DNA of 43,882 nt from positions 1 through 43,882 of IMG/VR virus record IMGVR_UViG_3300018080_000050. One strand, written 5' to 3'. Below, piece by piece: positions 9,097 to 16,203 of the stretch; the first letter of the stretch is position 1, and each line of letters opens with the position of its first letter. A model generated the notes under the pieces. It searched no databases. It was not told the origin of the DNA and saw only the letters and a program-made list of their open reading frames with translations. The position numbers were made by a program, and so were the translations under genes. This DNA comes from a virus.

Positions 9097-9191
9097 GAAG
9101 CTACTATTTGAATCCTTTCTCCTTTTTTAGTTTTATGATTTGGATAAATACTCCTAAATAATTGTCCATAAGGACATCGAAATAGGTTCAT
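9084..9191 (-). CDS. Micro-ORF before the portal, 35 aa
   Basis: The minus strand reads MNLFRCPYGQLFRS to the end ...VASCPL. It has two Cys-Pro pairs, 27 residues apart. A strong ribosome binding site AGGAGG lies about 11 bases before its ATG, inside the end of the 88-aa gene, and its start overlaps that gene's stop (TGATG). It overlaps the portal start by 13 bases, so it may mainly serve translational coupling into the portal gene. Real expression is plausible but unproven. Confidence 0.45.
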   Translation of the reverse strand: MNLFRCPYGQLFRSIYPNHKTKKGERIQIVASCPL

Positions 9192-9457
9192 CAATTATCT
9201 TTCCTCCTTGAACCTCTTATCGTGACATGAGTCTTGTGTCTTCGAAAAGTTTTCGAAAGTATTCTTTTAAAGACATTTATTAAAAACTCCTCAAGCCTAA
9301 TTGAGATCCTTCGCCACTTCCAGATCCTATAAGTATAACCGTCTATACCATCCAGGTATTCTACAGAGTATTCATTATACCAAATGGTTGATTTGATCAG
9401 CCTGTGGTTTAATCCCTTAAATCCGAATTTACATTTTTCGACGACTTTAATACTCAT
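9191..9457 (-). CDS. Hypothetical basic protein, 88 aa
   Basis: A small basic protein rich in aromatic residues (WYNEY, YLDGIDGYTYRIWKWRR), ending in a basic tail with KTFRRHKTHVTIRGSRR. No domain is recognised. It lies between terminase and portal with a clear site (AAGGTGAATAGATT before the ATG at 9457). The 78 bases upstream contain only a very short frame of 24 codons that is not convincing. It may be a packaging accessory factor or a small nucleic-acid-binding protein; this is inference from position and charge. Confidence 0.55.
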   Translation of the reverse strand: MSIKVVEKCKFGFKGLNHRLIKSTIWYNEYSVEYLDGIDGYTYRIWKWRRISIRLEEFLINVFKRILSKTFRRHKTHVTIRGSRRKDN

Positions 9458-9535
9458 AATCTATTCACCTTGATTTGGAGCGTGATCCCGAGCTCTCAAC
9501 GCAATGCATTTAAGAACTCGCGTCACACCTCCCAT

Positions 9536-12241
9536 TTAATCCCTCCAGTGTTTTAGTCTGAAATTAGGCTGTTTCGCCAAAATACCAAACTCATCTTTTT
9601 GTATAGCCTCCGGAGTACGTAAACCGAGATATTTCCTCTTCAAATTTACGACGAGCTCATCAAAATTTGATTCATCGAAAATACCCGGTGGAGGAATAAC
9701 CTCAGCTATATCCATCTCATGCTCGGCATTAGCTAAGGCGTCAATAGCATCTAATCTTAGCCCATGAGGAAATTGTAGGATCTCTTTGACCAATTCGCTG
9801 TTCCTCAGAGCTTCGAGGAATTTAATCCTCTCGTTTTTAATAGGGGCATATAAGTAGTTCTTAATCCTTTCCTTCTTTTCACGGACATTCCAAACTAAGA
9901 CGACTACGCAACACTCTAAAAACCTAAAATTGCGCCCCTTTGCTGAATTGTAGAAATCTTCACCTCCGCCTTGCTTCTCAATAACCAGGTATATGTCTAT
10001 ATTCTTATACGTCTGGTGAAATTCTACTATATAATCGTTAACGTCCTCTAAGAGTTCCTCGAACTCCCAGAGTCCAGTAAAATCATTTATAACTAAACGC
10101 TCTCCGGTTTTATTTTCTCTCAGTTCTACTGTGTAGCCGGTATAAGAGCTTTTAGGATTAGTGGTCGTGGCTCGATCTAAAGAAATAACTAAAATGTCGT
10201 AGTTCGGCCAAGCCTTCTGAACCTTAACAAGTTTAACTTTATCCCACACTTCACCTGTGACCGGATGTGGATTCTGGCAGTATTCAGCACTCCACATATA
10301 TTCTCCTATGTCGTGCCTAATAGCATTTAAGTCTTTTTTACCTGCCTTTAAGTCCTTAGAATACGTCTTTAATTCAGGAGTAGTGAAGCGTTCCGGACAG
10401 AGAATATGTCCATAATATGATATCCCAGAGTTGCCATGACCTCCCACGATTGCGGGGGTCGAGTCCTTACCCTTGCTGGCGACAGGAACTTGCGATCCAT
10501 CCGAATTGTATATCTGGTCCTTGAGCTCGACCGATTTCGATACGCTCGGTGAGGCGCTCATCGATTCACCTTTGATCGGTGTTTTGTCCTCATACGTGCT
10601 GAGGTGAGCGTGTGCTGCATTGATCGCAGGTTGCTCCTCCTTCGCTCCGTCTCCGGTTAGCTGGACAACCGGGGCGATCGTCTCCTCACCCGTGCCTGAT
10701 GCTGAATCGATCGCAGATTGCTCCTCATCTGTTGCATCTCTGCCTGATGCTGAGTTGATCGATTCTTTGTCCTCACTCGTGGCACTCATCATCGATCGCT
10801 TCAAATGTCCGATAGATTGCTCATTCGTGCTGCTCAGCTTCGGTTGCTTTAAAACTCCGATCGATTCCTTCTTCGTGACAAAAGCACCTTCGGTCGGTTG
10901 TTTTTCATCCTCGGAGCTGAGGTGATTCGGTTGCAAACCTGTCGGTGTTTTGTCCTTTTTCGTGATACCCTTCATCGATTGCTTCAAAATAGCGATCAAT
11001 TCGTCATTTGAAAGGCTCAGCATGAATTGCTTCAAATGTCCGATCGATTCATCATTCGTGGCGAAAAAGGTTTCGATCGCTTTTTTGGCCTTTTGTAAGC
11101 TGAGGTGATTCGGTTGCTTCAAATATCCGATCAACTTGCTTTTCGTGAGGATCATCCCCCGTTGCTTCAAAAATCCGATCAATTCGTCTTTTGTAGGGGC
11201 CTGCTCCTGCTGGATTTTAACCGAATGTTTTTCATCCTCTGTGCTGAGGTGAGCAGGCTGCAAATCTGGCGAATCATAAGGTGTCCTGATGTAGCTCACC
11301 AATTTCTCTCCGAACTTGCTTTCGATAAAGTTAAAGAAGTCGTCCTCAAACTTCTTCGTTCCACAAAATAAGAAGCGGTCGGGATTAATATTATAAATGG
11401 TAGAGTCGAACTTACGTTCCAGTCCCTCTTCCTTGTGCCTTTCGTCCATAAACGTAATATCGATTGGATCATCGATACATATCAGTAATTTTCTCCCATT
11501 ATCCTCACGTATATACTCTTTAAGTATTTCATTAGTTTCATCGATAACCCTTCCGAAGTTGCCTATGGAATGTTTTCCCAGAGTATCCTTAGAGGTGATT
11601 AGATAAGTGTCGAACCTTGCTCCTGAAGTCAGCCTAAAGTGGTATTCACTATTCTTTTTATCCTTTTGGAGCAAACCTCTTATAATAAAGTAATTATACA
11701 CGAACTCAGCAACTTCTTTCCTCCTGTCTGTCCATCCTAAATATAGGATGTCCCACTCCTCATCACCAGCATCAGGATCCATCAGCCATTGAAACAGGTT
11801 ATTGAGGTAAATTGACTTACCGTGATCACGTGGAGCGTTCAATAACAAGAATCGGGCAACTGATTCCCAGAGCGTCTTATGTGCCTTTTTCTGCCAAGCA
11901 AATAGCCCAGGATAGAACGGGTAAGAGAATTTAGCTGCGAACTCAAACAATCCGATTCCTTTTGGAACAGTAAGATAAGGCTTAGTCTCCTCATCTTTAG
12001 ATGTCTTCGCCTGGTTATTAATTAAAGACTTGGCTGATTGTCCTTTCGGGATCTTACCTGCGGCCGGCCCGTATATTTCTGGATGGAGTTTCCTAAATTT
12101 GGCGTACCCTCTCATAACTGTCCTCGGGATACATCCGACTTGCTCAGCTATTTTATCAATTTGCTCAGACGTCGGAAAGTGATTCAACTCAAAGTACGGG
12201 AAACATGCCGATTGTTTTGTTGGACGGTTCGGGTTAGACAT
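9536..12241 (-). CDS. Large terminase with N-terminal HTH and a ~285-residue repeat insertion, 901 aa
   Basis: DNA-packaging motor. Residues ~22-55 form a helix-turn-helix-like region (TSEQIDKIAEQVGCIPRTV), reminiscent of a small-terminase recognition domain fused to the large subunit. The ATPase has Walker A APRDHGKS (136-143), Walker B LLICIDD (252-258) and coupling motif LFCGTKK (291-297). The RNase H-like nuclease begins ISLDRATTT (D689), with YLVIEKQGGGEDF and RLDAIDALANAEHE supplying the further acidic residues. Between them, residues ~321-606 are an insertion of degenerate 16-residue repeats with a different composition from the rest. Typical large terminases are 450-600 residues, so the insertion explains the extra length. 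No separate small terminase gene was found. First gene of the late operon, probably leaderless. Confidence 0.88.
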   Translation of the reverse strand: MSNPNRPTKQSACFPYFELNHFPTSEQIDKIAEQVGCIPRTVMRGYAKFRKLHPEIYGPAAGKIPKGQSAKSLINNQAKTSKDEETKPYLTVPKGIGLFEFAAKFSYPFYPGLFAWQKKAHKTLWESVARFLLLNAPRDHGKSIYLNNLFQWLMDPDAGDEEWDILYLGWTDRRKEVAEFVYNYFIIRGLLQKDKKNSEYHFRLTSGARFDTYLITSKDTLGKHSIGNFGRVIDETNEILKEYIREDNGRKLLICIDDPIDITFMDERHKEEGLERKFDSTIYNINPDRFLFCGTKKFEDDFFNFIESKFGEKLVSYIRTPYDSPDLQPAHLSTEDEKHSVKIQQEQAPTKDELIGFLKQRGMILTKSKLIGYLKQPNHLSLQKAKKAIETFFATNDESIGHLKQFMLSLSNDELIAILKQSMKGITKKDKTPTGLQPNHLSSEDEKQPTEGAFVTKKESIGVLKQPKLSSTNEQSIGHLKRSMMSATSEDKESINSASGRDATDEEQSAIDSASGTGEETIAPVVQLTGDGAKEEQPAINAAHAHLSTYEDKTPIKGESMSASPSVSKSVELKDQIYNSDGSQVPVASKGKDSTPAIVGGHGNSGISYYGHILCPERFTTPELKTYSKDLKAGKKDLNAIRHDIGEYMWSAEYCQNPHPVTGEVWDKVKLVKVQKAWPNYDILVISLDRATTTNPKSSYTGYTVELRENKTGERLVINDFTGLWEFEELLEDVNDYIVEFHQTYKNIDIYLVIEKQGGGEDFYNSAKGRNFRFLECCVVVLVWNVREKKERIKNYLYAPIKNERIKFLEALRNSELVKEILQFPHGLRLDAIDALANAEHEMDIAEVIPPPGIFDESNFDELVVNLKRKYLGLRTPEAIQKDEFGILAKQPNFRLKHWRD
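10562..11260 (-). repeat. 48-bp (16-codon) decaying minisatellite inside the terminase gene
   Basis: Translated units include DELIGFLKQRGMILTK, SKLIGYLKQPNHLSLQ, DESIGHLKQFMLSLSN, DELIAILKQSMKGITK, KESIGVLKQPKLSSTN and EQSIGHLKRSMMSATS. Thirteen-residue variants lie between them, and a Ser/Thr/Asp-rich degraded part lies at the C-terminal end. A further phrase (LQPAHLSTEDEK, LQPNHLSSEDEK, AHAHLSTYEDK) recurs about every 108 residues, giving a higher-order repeat. At DNA level the repeat is dense in GATC and CGAT words (for example CGATCGATT on the plus strand) and looks more GC-rich than its surroundings. Confidence 0.85.
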
Positions 12242-12260
12242 AGAGTGACATGCGGGTCTG

Positions 12261-12294
12261 TTATATTTAATTAATTATTTAGCACGCTTATAAA
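12261..12294 (-). promoter_or_regulatory. Late promoter of the terminase operon
   Basis: On the minus strand, TTAAATATAA (12270-12261) lies 20-29 bases before the terminase ATG at 12241, which would make the transcript nearly leaderless; no Shine-Dalgarno sequence precedes that ATG. A second TATA-like word, TTTATAAG, lies at about 12294-12287. Both are archaeal TATA-box-like; which one is used cannot be told by eye. Confidence 0.5.
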
Positions 12295-12358
12295 CTTATC
12301 TCTTAATAGCTCATTAAATGATAATATATAACAATTTATAATAATATATCTATATATT

Positions 12359-12375
12359 TAGAGACAATAGAGACA
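12359..12375. repeat. Direct repeat copy 1 (GAGACA pair)
   Basis: Seventeen bases identical to 12528-12544, made of two GAGACA hexamers separated by ATA. Candidate binding site for the RHH protein at 12744 or an origin iteron. Confidence 0.7.
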
Positions 12376-12527
12376 TGGTATAGTAATATATAGTTTTATA
12401 ATATGTCGATTTATAACAGTAAATAATATGTCTCAAAAGTCTTATAAATTTCACGACTTATATATATAGAAGAAAATAGTTTTTTAAAAATATATAAATT
12501 TATGGTAGCAGGGTTTATAGAAAATTA

Positions 12528-12544
12528 TAGAGACAATAGAGACA
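12528..12544. repeat. Direct repeat copy 2 (GAGACA pair)
   Basis: Second exact copy of the 17-base element, 169 bases from the first, on the same strand. Confidence 0.7.
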
Positions 12545-12662
12545 GATCGCACAAGCATAAATAAAATCAAGAGAAAAGGTAAAAGCTGACTGATCGGCAC
12601 AACTTTCGGCCGAAAAAATCCTGAATCTCACCTACATTTTTCCGGTCTGCTATGTAAATAAC

Positions 12663-12743
12663 ACTATACAACACTATATTAAATAGTTTTAAATAGTTTT
12701 AAATAATATCTAATTAGTAGAAAAAAATCTACGGAGTGACTAA
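12663..12743 (+). promoter_or_regulatory. Early promoter region with ACTATACAACA motif
   Basis: ACTATACAACA (12663-12673) is followed by TATTAAATAG and tandem AAATAGTTTT words, then the RHH gene with a GGAGTGA site. The same 11-mer recurs at 15651-15661 before another gene, also followed by AAATAG. TATA-like words are present but the transcription start cannot be fixed. Confidence 0.45.
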
Positions 12744-12920
12744 ATGATGGAAATGATTACGTTGAGCATAGATAAGAAACATAGAACTATGTTGGAAATT
12801 TTAGCTGAAAAGAATGATTCAGATAAATCTAAGACTATTAGACGACTTATTAGAGAAGGCTGGGATTCTGATTTTAATAAGGAGTTAGAGAAAAGACTTA
12901 ATGGCAACTCGGAGGAGTAA
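12744..12920 (+). CDS. Ribbon-helix-helix (CopG/Arc-like) regulator, 58 aa
   Basis: The translation starts MMEMITLSIDKKHRTML and continues with LAEKNDSDKSKTIRRLIREGW. This is a short beta ribbon (ITLSID) then two helices, with the S/T-K-T-I-R-R-L-I-REG pattern typical of CopG-type RHH repressors. A GGAGTG site precedes the ATGATG start. It is the first gene of the early operon and lies beside the repeat-bearing control region, so it probably regulates its own promoter and perhaps the early/late switch. The palindrome at 12604-12615 and the GAGACA repeats are candidate operators. Confidence 0.75.
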   Translation: MMEMITLSIDKKHRTMLEILAEKNDSDKSKTIRRLIREGWDSDFNKELEKRLNGNSEE

Positions 12921-12928
12921 TTTAACCA

Positions 12929-14539
12929 ATGAGCAACGGTGAGATTGAGAAGTTAATTGACTCCCTGGCTAAGGATTTAACCTCAGATGAGCCAATTATA
13001 GCTATTTTAAAAAGAGTAAATGGCAAATCTCTCGGATTACAGAATCAGGTGCTTAATTTATTACATAAACGTCTTAAGTTCTACGGTAAGATCGACTTAA
13101 AACGGCTGCTTAAAACCCTTGAAAATGGGTCGGCGTCAGCAGAGCCTGACGTTGATGACACAAAAGTCTATATTAAGATTGCTGAAAAAGTTCTTTCCGA
13201 ATATAATATTATAACCTTAGAATTAGGTAATGAGGAAAGAATGATGGTTTTCGACTCTAATTCTTATACTTTTAAAATTAGTAAGCTCAAAGGCCGTATT
13301 ACCAGTCTAATAAAACTACATAACGCTACTCATAGATATACCTACAATGAAGTAATTGACTATATTAAGAAAAACACTCTTTTTGATCCTAAAAAACTTA
13401 ATTACGACCCAATGATTATGAACTTTTCTAACGGCCAGTATTGTTTTAATAAAGATGGAACAGGCTATTTTAGTCCTACAGATGAAGACGAAAAGGGAGC
13501 GTGGCACTATTTTTATGAAATTCCACATGATTATGAGCCGATTGATGAAATGGGAGAAAAGTTTAGATGTCCTAAGTTTAAAAACGCTCTAAGAAGTTGG
13601 ATTTCGGCCCCTTTCTCTAAGGTAAGAATTAGAGATATATTCGAAGCAATTGGGCTGTGTATGACCATGAACATGAGTTTTAAGGCAGCATTTTTGAACT
13701 ACGGTCCTCCTCATAGTGGAAAAACTCAGTTCTTTAACGTTATAGTTAATTTAATCGGAATGGAAAATATGGCATTTACCTCATTACAAAGATTAGGTAA
13801 GAATGAGTTTGGCGCTTGGGGTTTAGAATATAAAATTTTAAACTATTGCGGTGACTTACCGTCTAAAAAGGTAGATGATAATGGAATATTTAAGGACATT
13901 ACTGGTGCTGATTTTAGTGTTGAAGCAGAAGGTAAAGGCGAAAGAAAATATAATTTCATTCCGGTAGTTCATTTCTGGTTTAATGCTAATAAGGTACCTC
14001 TATTCGCAGATTGGGATGACGATGCTACTTACGAAAGGATGATTATGTTTGAATTTCCTAATCAATTCTTAGAATTTGCCAATGATACTAAAAAGGATTT
14101 CTATAAGGAAATAATAAATAATCCGAAGGAAATGCAAGGAATAGTACATGAGGCCATTAAGGGATTTAAACGATTGATTAAAAGAGGCGGTTTTAGAAGG
14201 AAGCTCAGAGAAAACACAAAGCATTTATGGAATTATAATGCCGATGTGTTTTATAGGTTCATTTATGATTTTTGTAAAAAATCAAAGAGGAGTAAAATAC
14301 AGGTAGATGAATTTACTGATGTTTTTACTGAGGAGAATCCAGGCTATGCTAAAAATACTATTACGAAACAGCTACAAAGACTTGGAATTAAAAAGAAAGA
14401 ACTGAGAATCAAAGGAACGTCAAAGAAGTCCCGGTATTATGTTGGAGTTAAATGGAAACCGTTTGTTAAGGATATAATAGAAGCGCTTGCCTTCGAGGAG
14501 AAACAAGAAAGATCGGTTGACGATTTATTTACGACTTAA
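12929..14539 (+). CDS. SF3 (D5-like) replicative helicase, 536 aa
   Basis: Unwinds DNA at the viral origin. Seen: a D5_N-type region at ~160-240 (MNFSNGQYCF, FSPTDED), Walker A GPPHSGKT (259-266), motif B ending in CGDLP (~307-311), motif C VVHFWFNANKVP (346-357) and an Arg-finger region TYERMIMFEFP (367-377). The C-terminal ~100 residues form a winged-helix-like region (YAKNTITKQLQRLGIKKKEL). No archaeo-eukaryotic primase motif is obvious in the N-terminal 150 residues, so priming may rely on the host. The C-terminus ERSVDDLFTT contains a weak PIP-like word (ERSVDDLF, 527-534; Glu in place of Gln). It follows the RHH gene by 8 bases with GGAGGAG overlapping that gene's end. Confidence 0.85.
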   Translation: MSNGEIEKLIDSLAKDLTSDEPIIAILKRVNGKSLGLQNQVLNLLHKRLKFYGKIDLKRLLKTLENGSASAEPDVDDTKVYIKIAEKVLSEYNIITLELGNEERMMVFDSNSYTFKISKLKGRITSLIKLHNATHRYTYNEVIDYIKKNTLFDPKKLNYDPMIMNFSNGQYCFNKDGTGYFSPTDEDEKGAWHYFYEIPHDYEPIDEMGEKFRCPKFKNALRSWISAPFSKVRIRDIFEAIGLCMTMNMSFKAAFLNYGPPHSGKTQFFNVIVNLIGMENMAFTSLQRLGKNEFGAWGLEYKILNYCGDLPSKKVDDNGIFKDITGADFSVEAEGKGERKYNFIPVVHFWFNANKVPLFADWDDDATYERMIMFEFPNQFLEFANDTKKDFYKEIINNPKEMQGIVHEAIKGFKRLIKRGGFRRKLRENTKHLWNYNADVFYRFIYDFCKKSKRSKIQVDEFTDVFTEENPGYAKNTITKQLQRLGIKKKELRIKGTSKKSRYYVGVKWKPFVKDIIEALAFEEKQERSVDDLFTT

Positions 14540-14556
14540 TAAACGGAGGTTTAATT

Positions 14557-14856
14557 ATGTACAAATATATAGATAAATCATATAGAAATACAAAAAGATG
14601 GTGTCCTATTTGTGGTGTTGAGCTTAATCCATTTGACTATTACCAGCAGCAAGAGCATAGAGGATACAGTCCGGATGAAACTATACAAATGTGGGAGAAT
14701 GAAAAGTTGGCTATTATGTGTTGTACGTGTTTTGATATAGCAGATTATGTGGAAAACGGACGTACTGTTAAGGATTTTCTTAACGATCATGGCTTTGATG
14801 ATACATGGGTTAATGATAAAATGCTGGAAAATTTGGAGGAGTTTGGATTAATTTGA
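14557..14856 (+). CDS. Small zinc-binding protein, 99 aa
   Basis: Has CPIC (residues 16-19) and CCTC (55-58), a plausible four-Cys zinc site, in an acidic protein ending LENLEEFGLI. AACGGAGGTTTAATT gives a strong site before the ATG. No family recognised. First of many small zinc-ribbon genes in the early region; probably a protein- or DNA-contacting accessory factor. Confidence 0.6.
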   Translation: MYKYIDKSYRNTKRWCPICGVELNPFDYYQQQEHRGYSPDETIQMWENEKLAIMCCTCFDIADYVENGRTVKDFLNDHGFDDTWVNDKMLENLEEFGLI

Positions 14857-14987
14857 GAGCTAAAAGTTTCCTATTTGGAAAAAAGGATAAGGAACTTCTA
14901 AAAGGTTATAAAGGATTAATTGATAAAAAACTATATAAAAGATTAAAGCGGAGGTTAAAAGAAAAAGATGATGATGCCAAATATTAA
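14853..14987 (+). CDS. Small basic protein with UUG start, 44 aa
   Basis: Reading from TTG at 14853 (overlapping the preceding TGA), with GGAGG 13 bases before: RAKSFLFGKKDKELLKGY and on to LKRRLKEKDDDAKY. It is strongly basic, predicted helical, and short. The tight overlap, the ribosome site and the filling of an otherwise empty gap support it. Function unknown; could be nucleic-acid-binding. Confidence 0.45.
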   Translation: MRAKSFLFGKKDKELLKGYKGLIDKKLYKRLKRRLKEKDDDAKY

Positions 14988-15156
14988 AAAGAAAGAATTT
15001 AGAGTTAGATATAACAGTTCTGAGGTTGTTATTATGACTTATACATATATTCAGGCTTGTAAAGAATTTAAGAAAGCTCATCCTGACGTAAGAGATGAGG
15101 ATTTCTATATCTACAAATACACAGGAGATGAAAAGAATGACTCGATGGGTTCCTAA
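14968..15156 (+). CDS. Hypothetical protein, 62 aa
   Basis: Begins with three ATG codons in a row in one frame (MMMPNIKKKEFRVRY), preceded by GCGGAGG 13 bases upstream, so any of the three may serve. An alpha/beta-like small protein with an acidic C-terminus (YIYKYTGDEKNDSMGS). It overlaps its neighbours at both ends. No domain recognised. Confidence 0.5.
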   Translation: MMMPNIKKKEFRVRYNSSEVVIMTYTYIQACKEFKKAHPDVRDEDFYIYKYTGDEKNDSMGS

Positions 15157-15628
15157 AAGAAGGTTAATGGTATCTGGCAGTCGAACTATATTAGATCCTC
15201 TATTTGTAAAAAAATGTTTAGATGAGATTAAGAAAACATTCGATTTTGACTGTCTTATACATGGTGGAGCAGTAGGAGTTGATATGGCGGCTGGGTCTTA
15301 TGCTGACTTTAATAAAATACCTGTTAAGGTTTTTAAGCCAGAATGGAATAAATATGGAAAGGTTGCTGGTATTTGGAGGAATTTAGAGATGATAAAGTCA
15401 TGTGATAAAGGAATAGTGATTTGGGATGGTTCATCCCGTGGGAGTAAGCATGCTAAATACGAACTACAACGGGCTGGTAAGCTCTTAAAAGTGTTTTATT
15501 ATAATGGTGATGAATCTAAATGCCAAGATTGCGGTTCGAAGATTATACTTATTAAATATATCGGTGATAATGAAGGATACCATTACGTATGTAGTAGCTG
15601 TCATCGAATTTATGATAATAATCTTTAA
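15137..15628 (+). CDS. SLOG (YspA/DUF2493)-like protein with C-terminal zinc ribbon, 163 aa
   Basis: Rossmann-like SLOG domain: RRLMVSGSRTILD at the first strand, CLIHGGAVGVDMAAGSYA (the glycine-rich nucleotide or ligand loop), IPVKVFKPEWNKYGK, AGIWRNLEMI, DKGIVIWDGSSRGSKHA. This matches the DUF2493/YspA branch of the SLOG superfamily, thought to bind nucleotide-derived ligands. The C-terminal ~45 residues carry CQDCG...CSSC, a zinc ribbon not usual for the family. The ATG at 15137 is chosen over upstream ATGs because CAGGAG lies 9 bases before it and the domain begins right after. Possible roles are nucleotide sensing or counter-defence; not shown. Confidence 0.7.
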   Translation: MTRWVPKRRLMVSGSRTILDPLFVKKCLDEIKKTFDFDCLIHGGAVGVDMAAGSYADFNKIPVKVFKPEWNKYGKVAGIWRNLEMIKSCDKGIVIWDGSSRGSKHAKYELQRAGKLLKVFYYNGDESKCQDCGSKIILIKYIGDNEGYHYVCSSCHRIYDNNL

Positions 15629-15650
15629 ATATATAGCAAAATACTATAAT

Positions 15651-15687
15651 ACTATACAACAATAAATAGAATGAGAACTGATGCCAA
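15651..15687 (+). promoter_or_regulatory. Internal promoter-like region with ACTATACAACA
   Basis: The 59-base gap after the SLOG gene contains TTTAAATATATAG, then ACTATACAACA (15651-15661) and AATAAATAG, repeating the motif found before the RHH gene. The gene at 15688 has no strong Shine-Dalgarno site, so a promoter close to the start is plausible. Confidence 0.4.
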
Positions 15688-16203
15688 ATGAAGGATTATA
15701 AAATATTGAGTAGGTTTAATGAGCTCGATGAATCAAAGGCTATGTTATTAGATGGTGAAGTTATTTTTGTTATTTCGGAAACCGGAAAAAAGAAAATTGT
15801 AAGGCTGAATGGCGGAAACGTTAAAGTAGGTGATATAATCTCTGAGGATGATTTTATAGAGATTAAATATAGCCCGGTTTCAATAACCGATAAAAAAACC
15901 ATAGAAATATCTAAAAAAACCGGCACTCATCCGGAATTAATAAAAGCTATGTCTCAATTACCTGTAGATATATTAGAAATGATTGTAGAAGCATATAAAA
16001 AGGAAAAAGAGGCTAAAATGTATGCCGCATTACAAAAAAGTAATTTTCGTGTAGGAGAGAAAACAATATATAAAACTCTTACTTCTTATGGTTATTCTAT
16101 GAACGAGCTTCATCAAATTCATATTAAACTTGGTGATATAGGAGATTTGGCTGAGTATGTAGTTTCTAATCCTAAACAAAAAGGAATGGAGGATTTTTTT
16201 TAA
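15688..16203 (+). CDS. Unknown protein with C-terminal PIP box, 171 aa
   Basis: The N-terminal half (~1-75) is a beta-rich region; residues ~80-160 are helical (TGTHPELIKAMSQLPVDILEMIVEAYKK, then a possible winged-helix region with FRVGEKTIYKTLTSYG). The last eight residues are QKGMEDFF, a near-canonical PCNA-interacting peptide (Q-x-x-hydrophobic-x-x-F-F) placed at the very C-terminus. It should therefore ride on the viral clamp encoded at 25488. The catalytic role is unknown; no known active-site motif seen. Its stop overlaps the next start (TAATG). Confidence 0.7.
   Translation: MKDYKILSRFNELDESKAMLLDGEVIFVISETGKKKIVRLNGGNVKVGDIISEDDFIEIKYSPVSITDKKTIEISKKTGTHPELIKAMSQLPVDILEMIVEAYKKEKEAKMYAALQKSNFRVGEKTIYKTLTSYGYSMNELHQIHIKLGDIGDLAEYVVSNPKQKGMEDFF

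Larger units (their letters stand above)
12242..12743. other. Divergent control region, candidate replication origin
   Basis: About 500 bases with no gene between the late (minus) and early (plus) operons, extremely AT-rich with many TATAT runs. It contains two exact copies of TAGAGACAATAGAGACA (12359-12375 and 12528-12544), each itself a GAGACA direct repeat at 9-bp spacing, plus a GTCTC word at 12431-12435 in the opposite sense. It also contains the perfect 12-bp palindrome TTTCGGCCGAAA (12604-12615). Repeated words, AT-richness, divergent promoters and an adjacent ribbon-helix-helix regulator and SF3 helicase make this the best place for both operator sites and an origin. The origin role is inference. 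Confidence 0.55.

Noticed and set aside
9461-9537. 24-codon frame between terminase and the 88-aa gene
   Set aside because: It has TAAATG coupling, but the GGAGG lies within its own codons rather than before the start; too short to support.
10620-10925. Plus-strand open frame of 101 codons inside the terminase
   Set aside because: It is the antisense shadow of the repeat insertion; no ribosome site, and the minus-strand frame is intact with flanking motifs.
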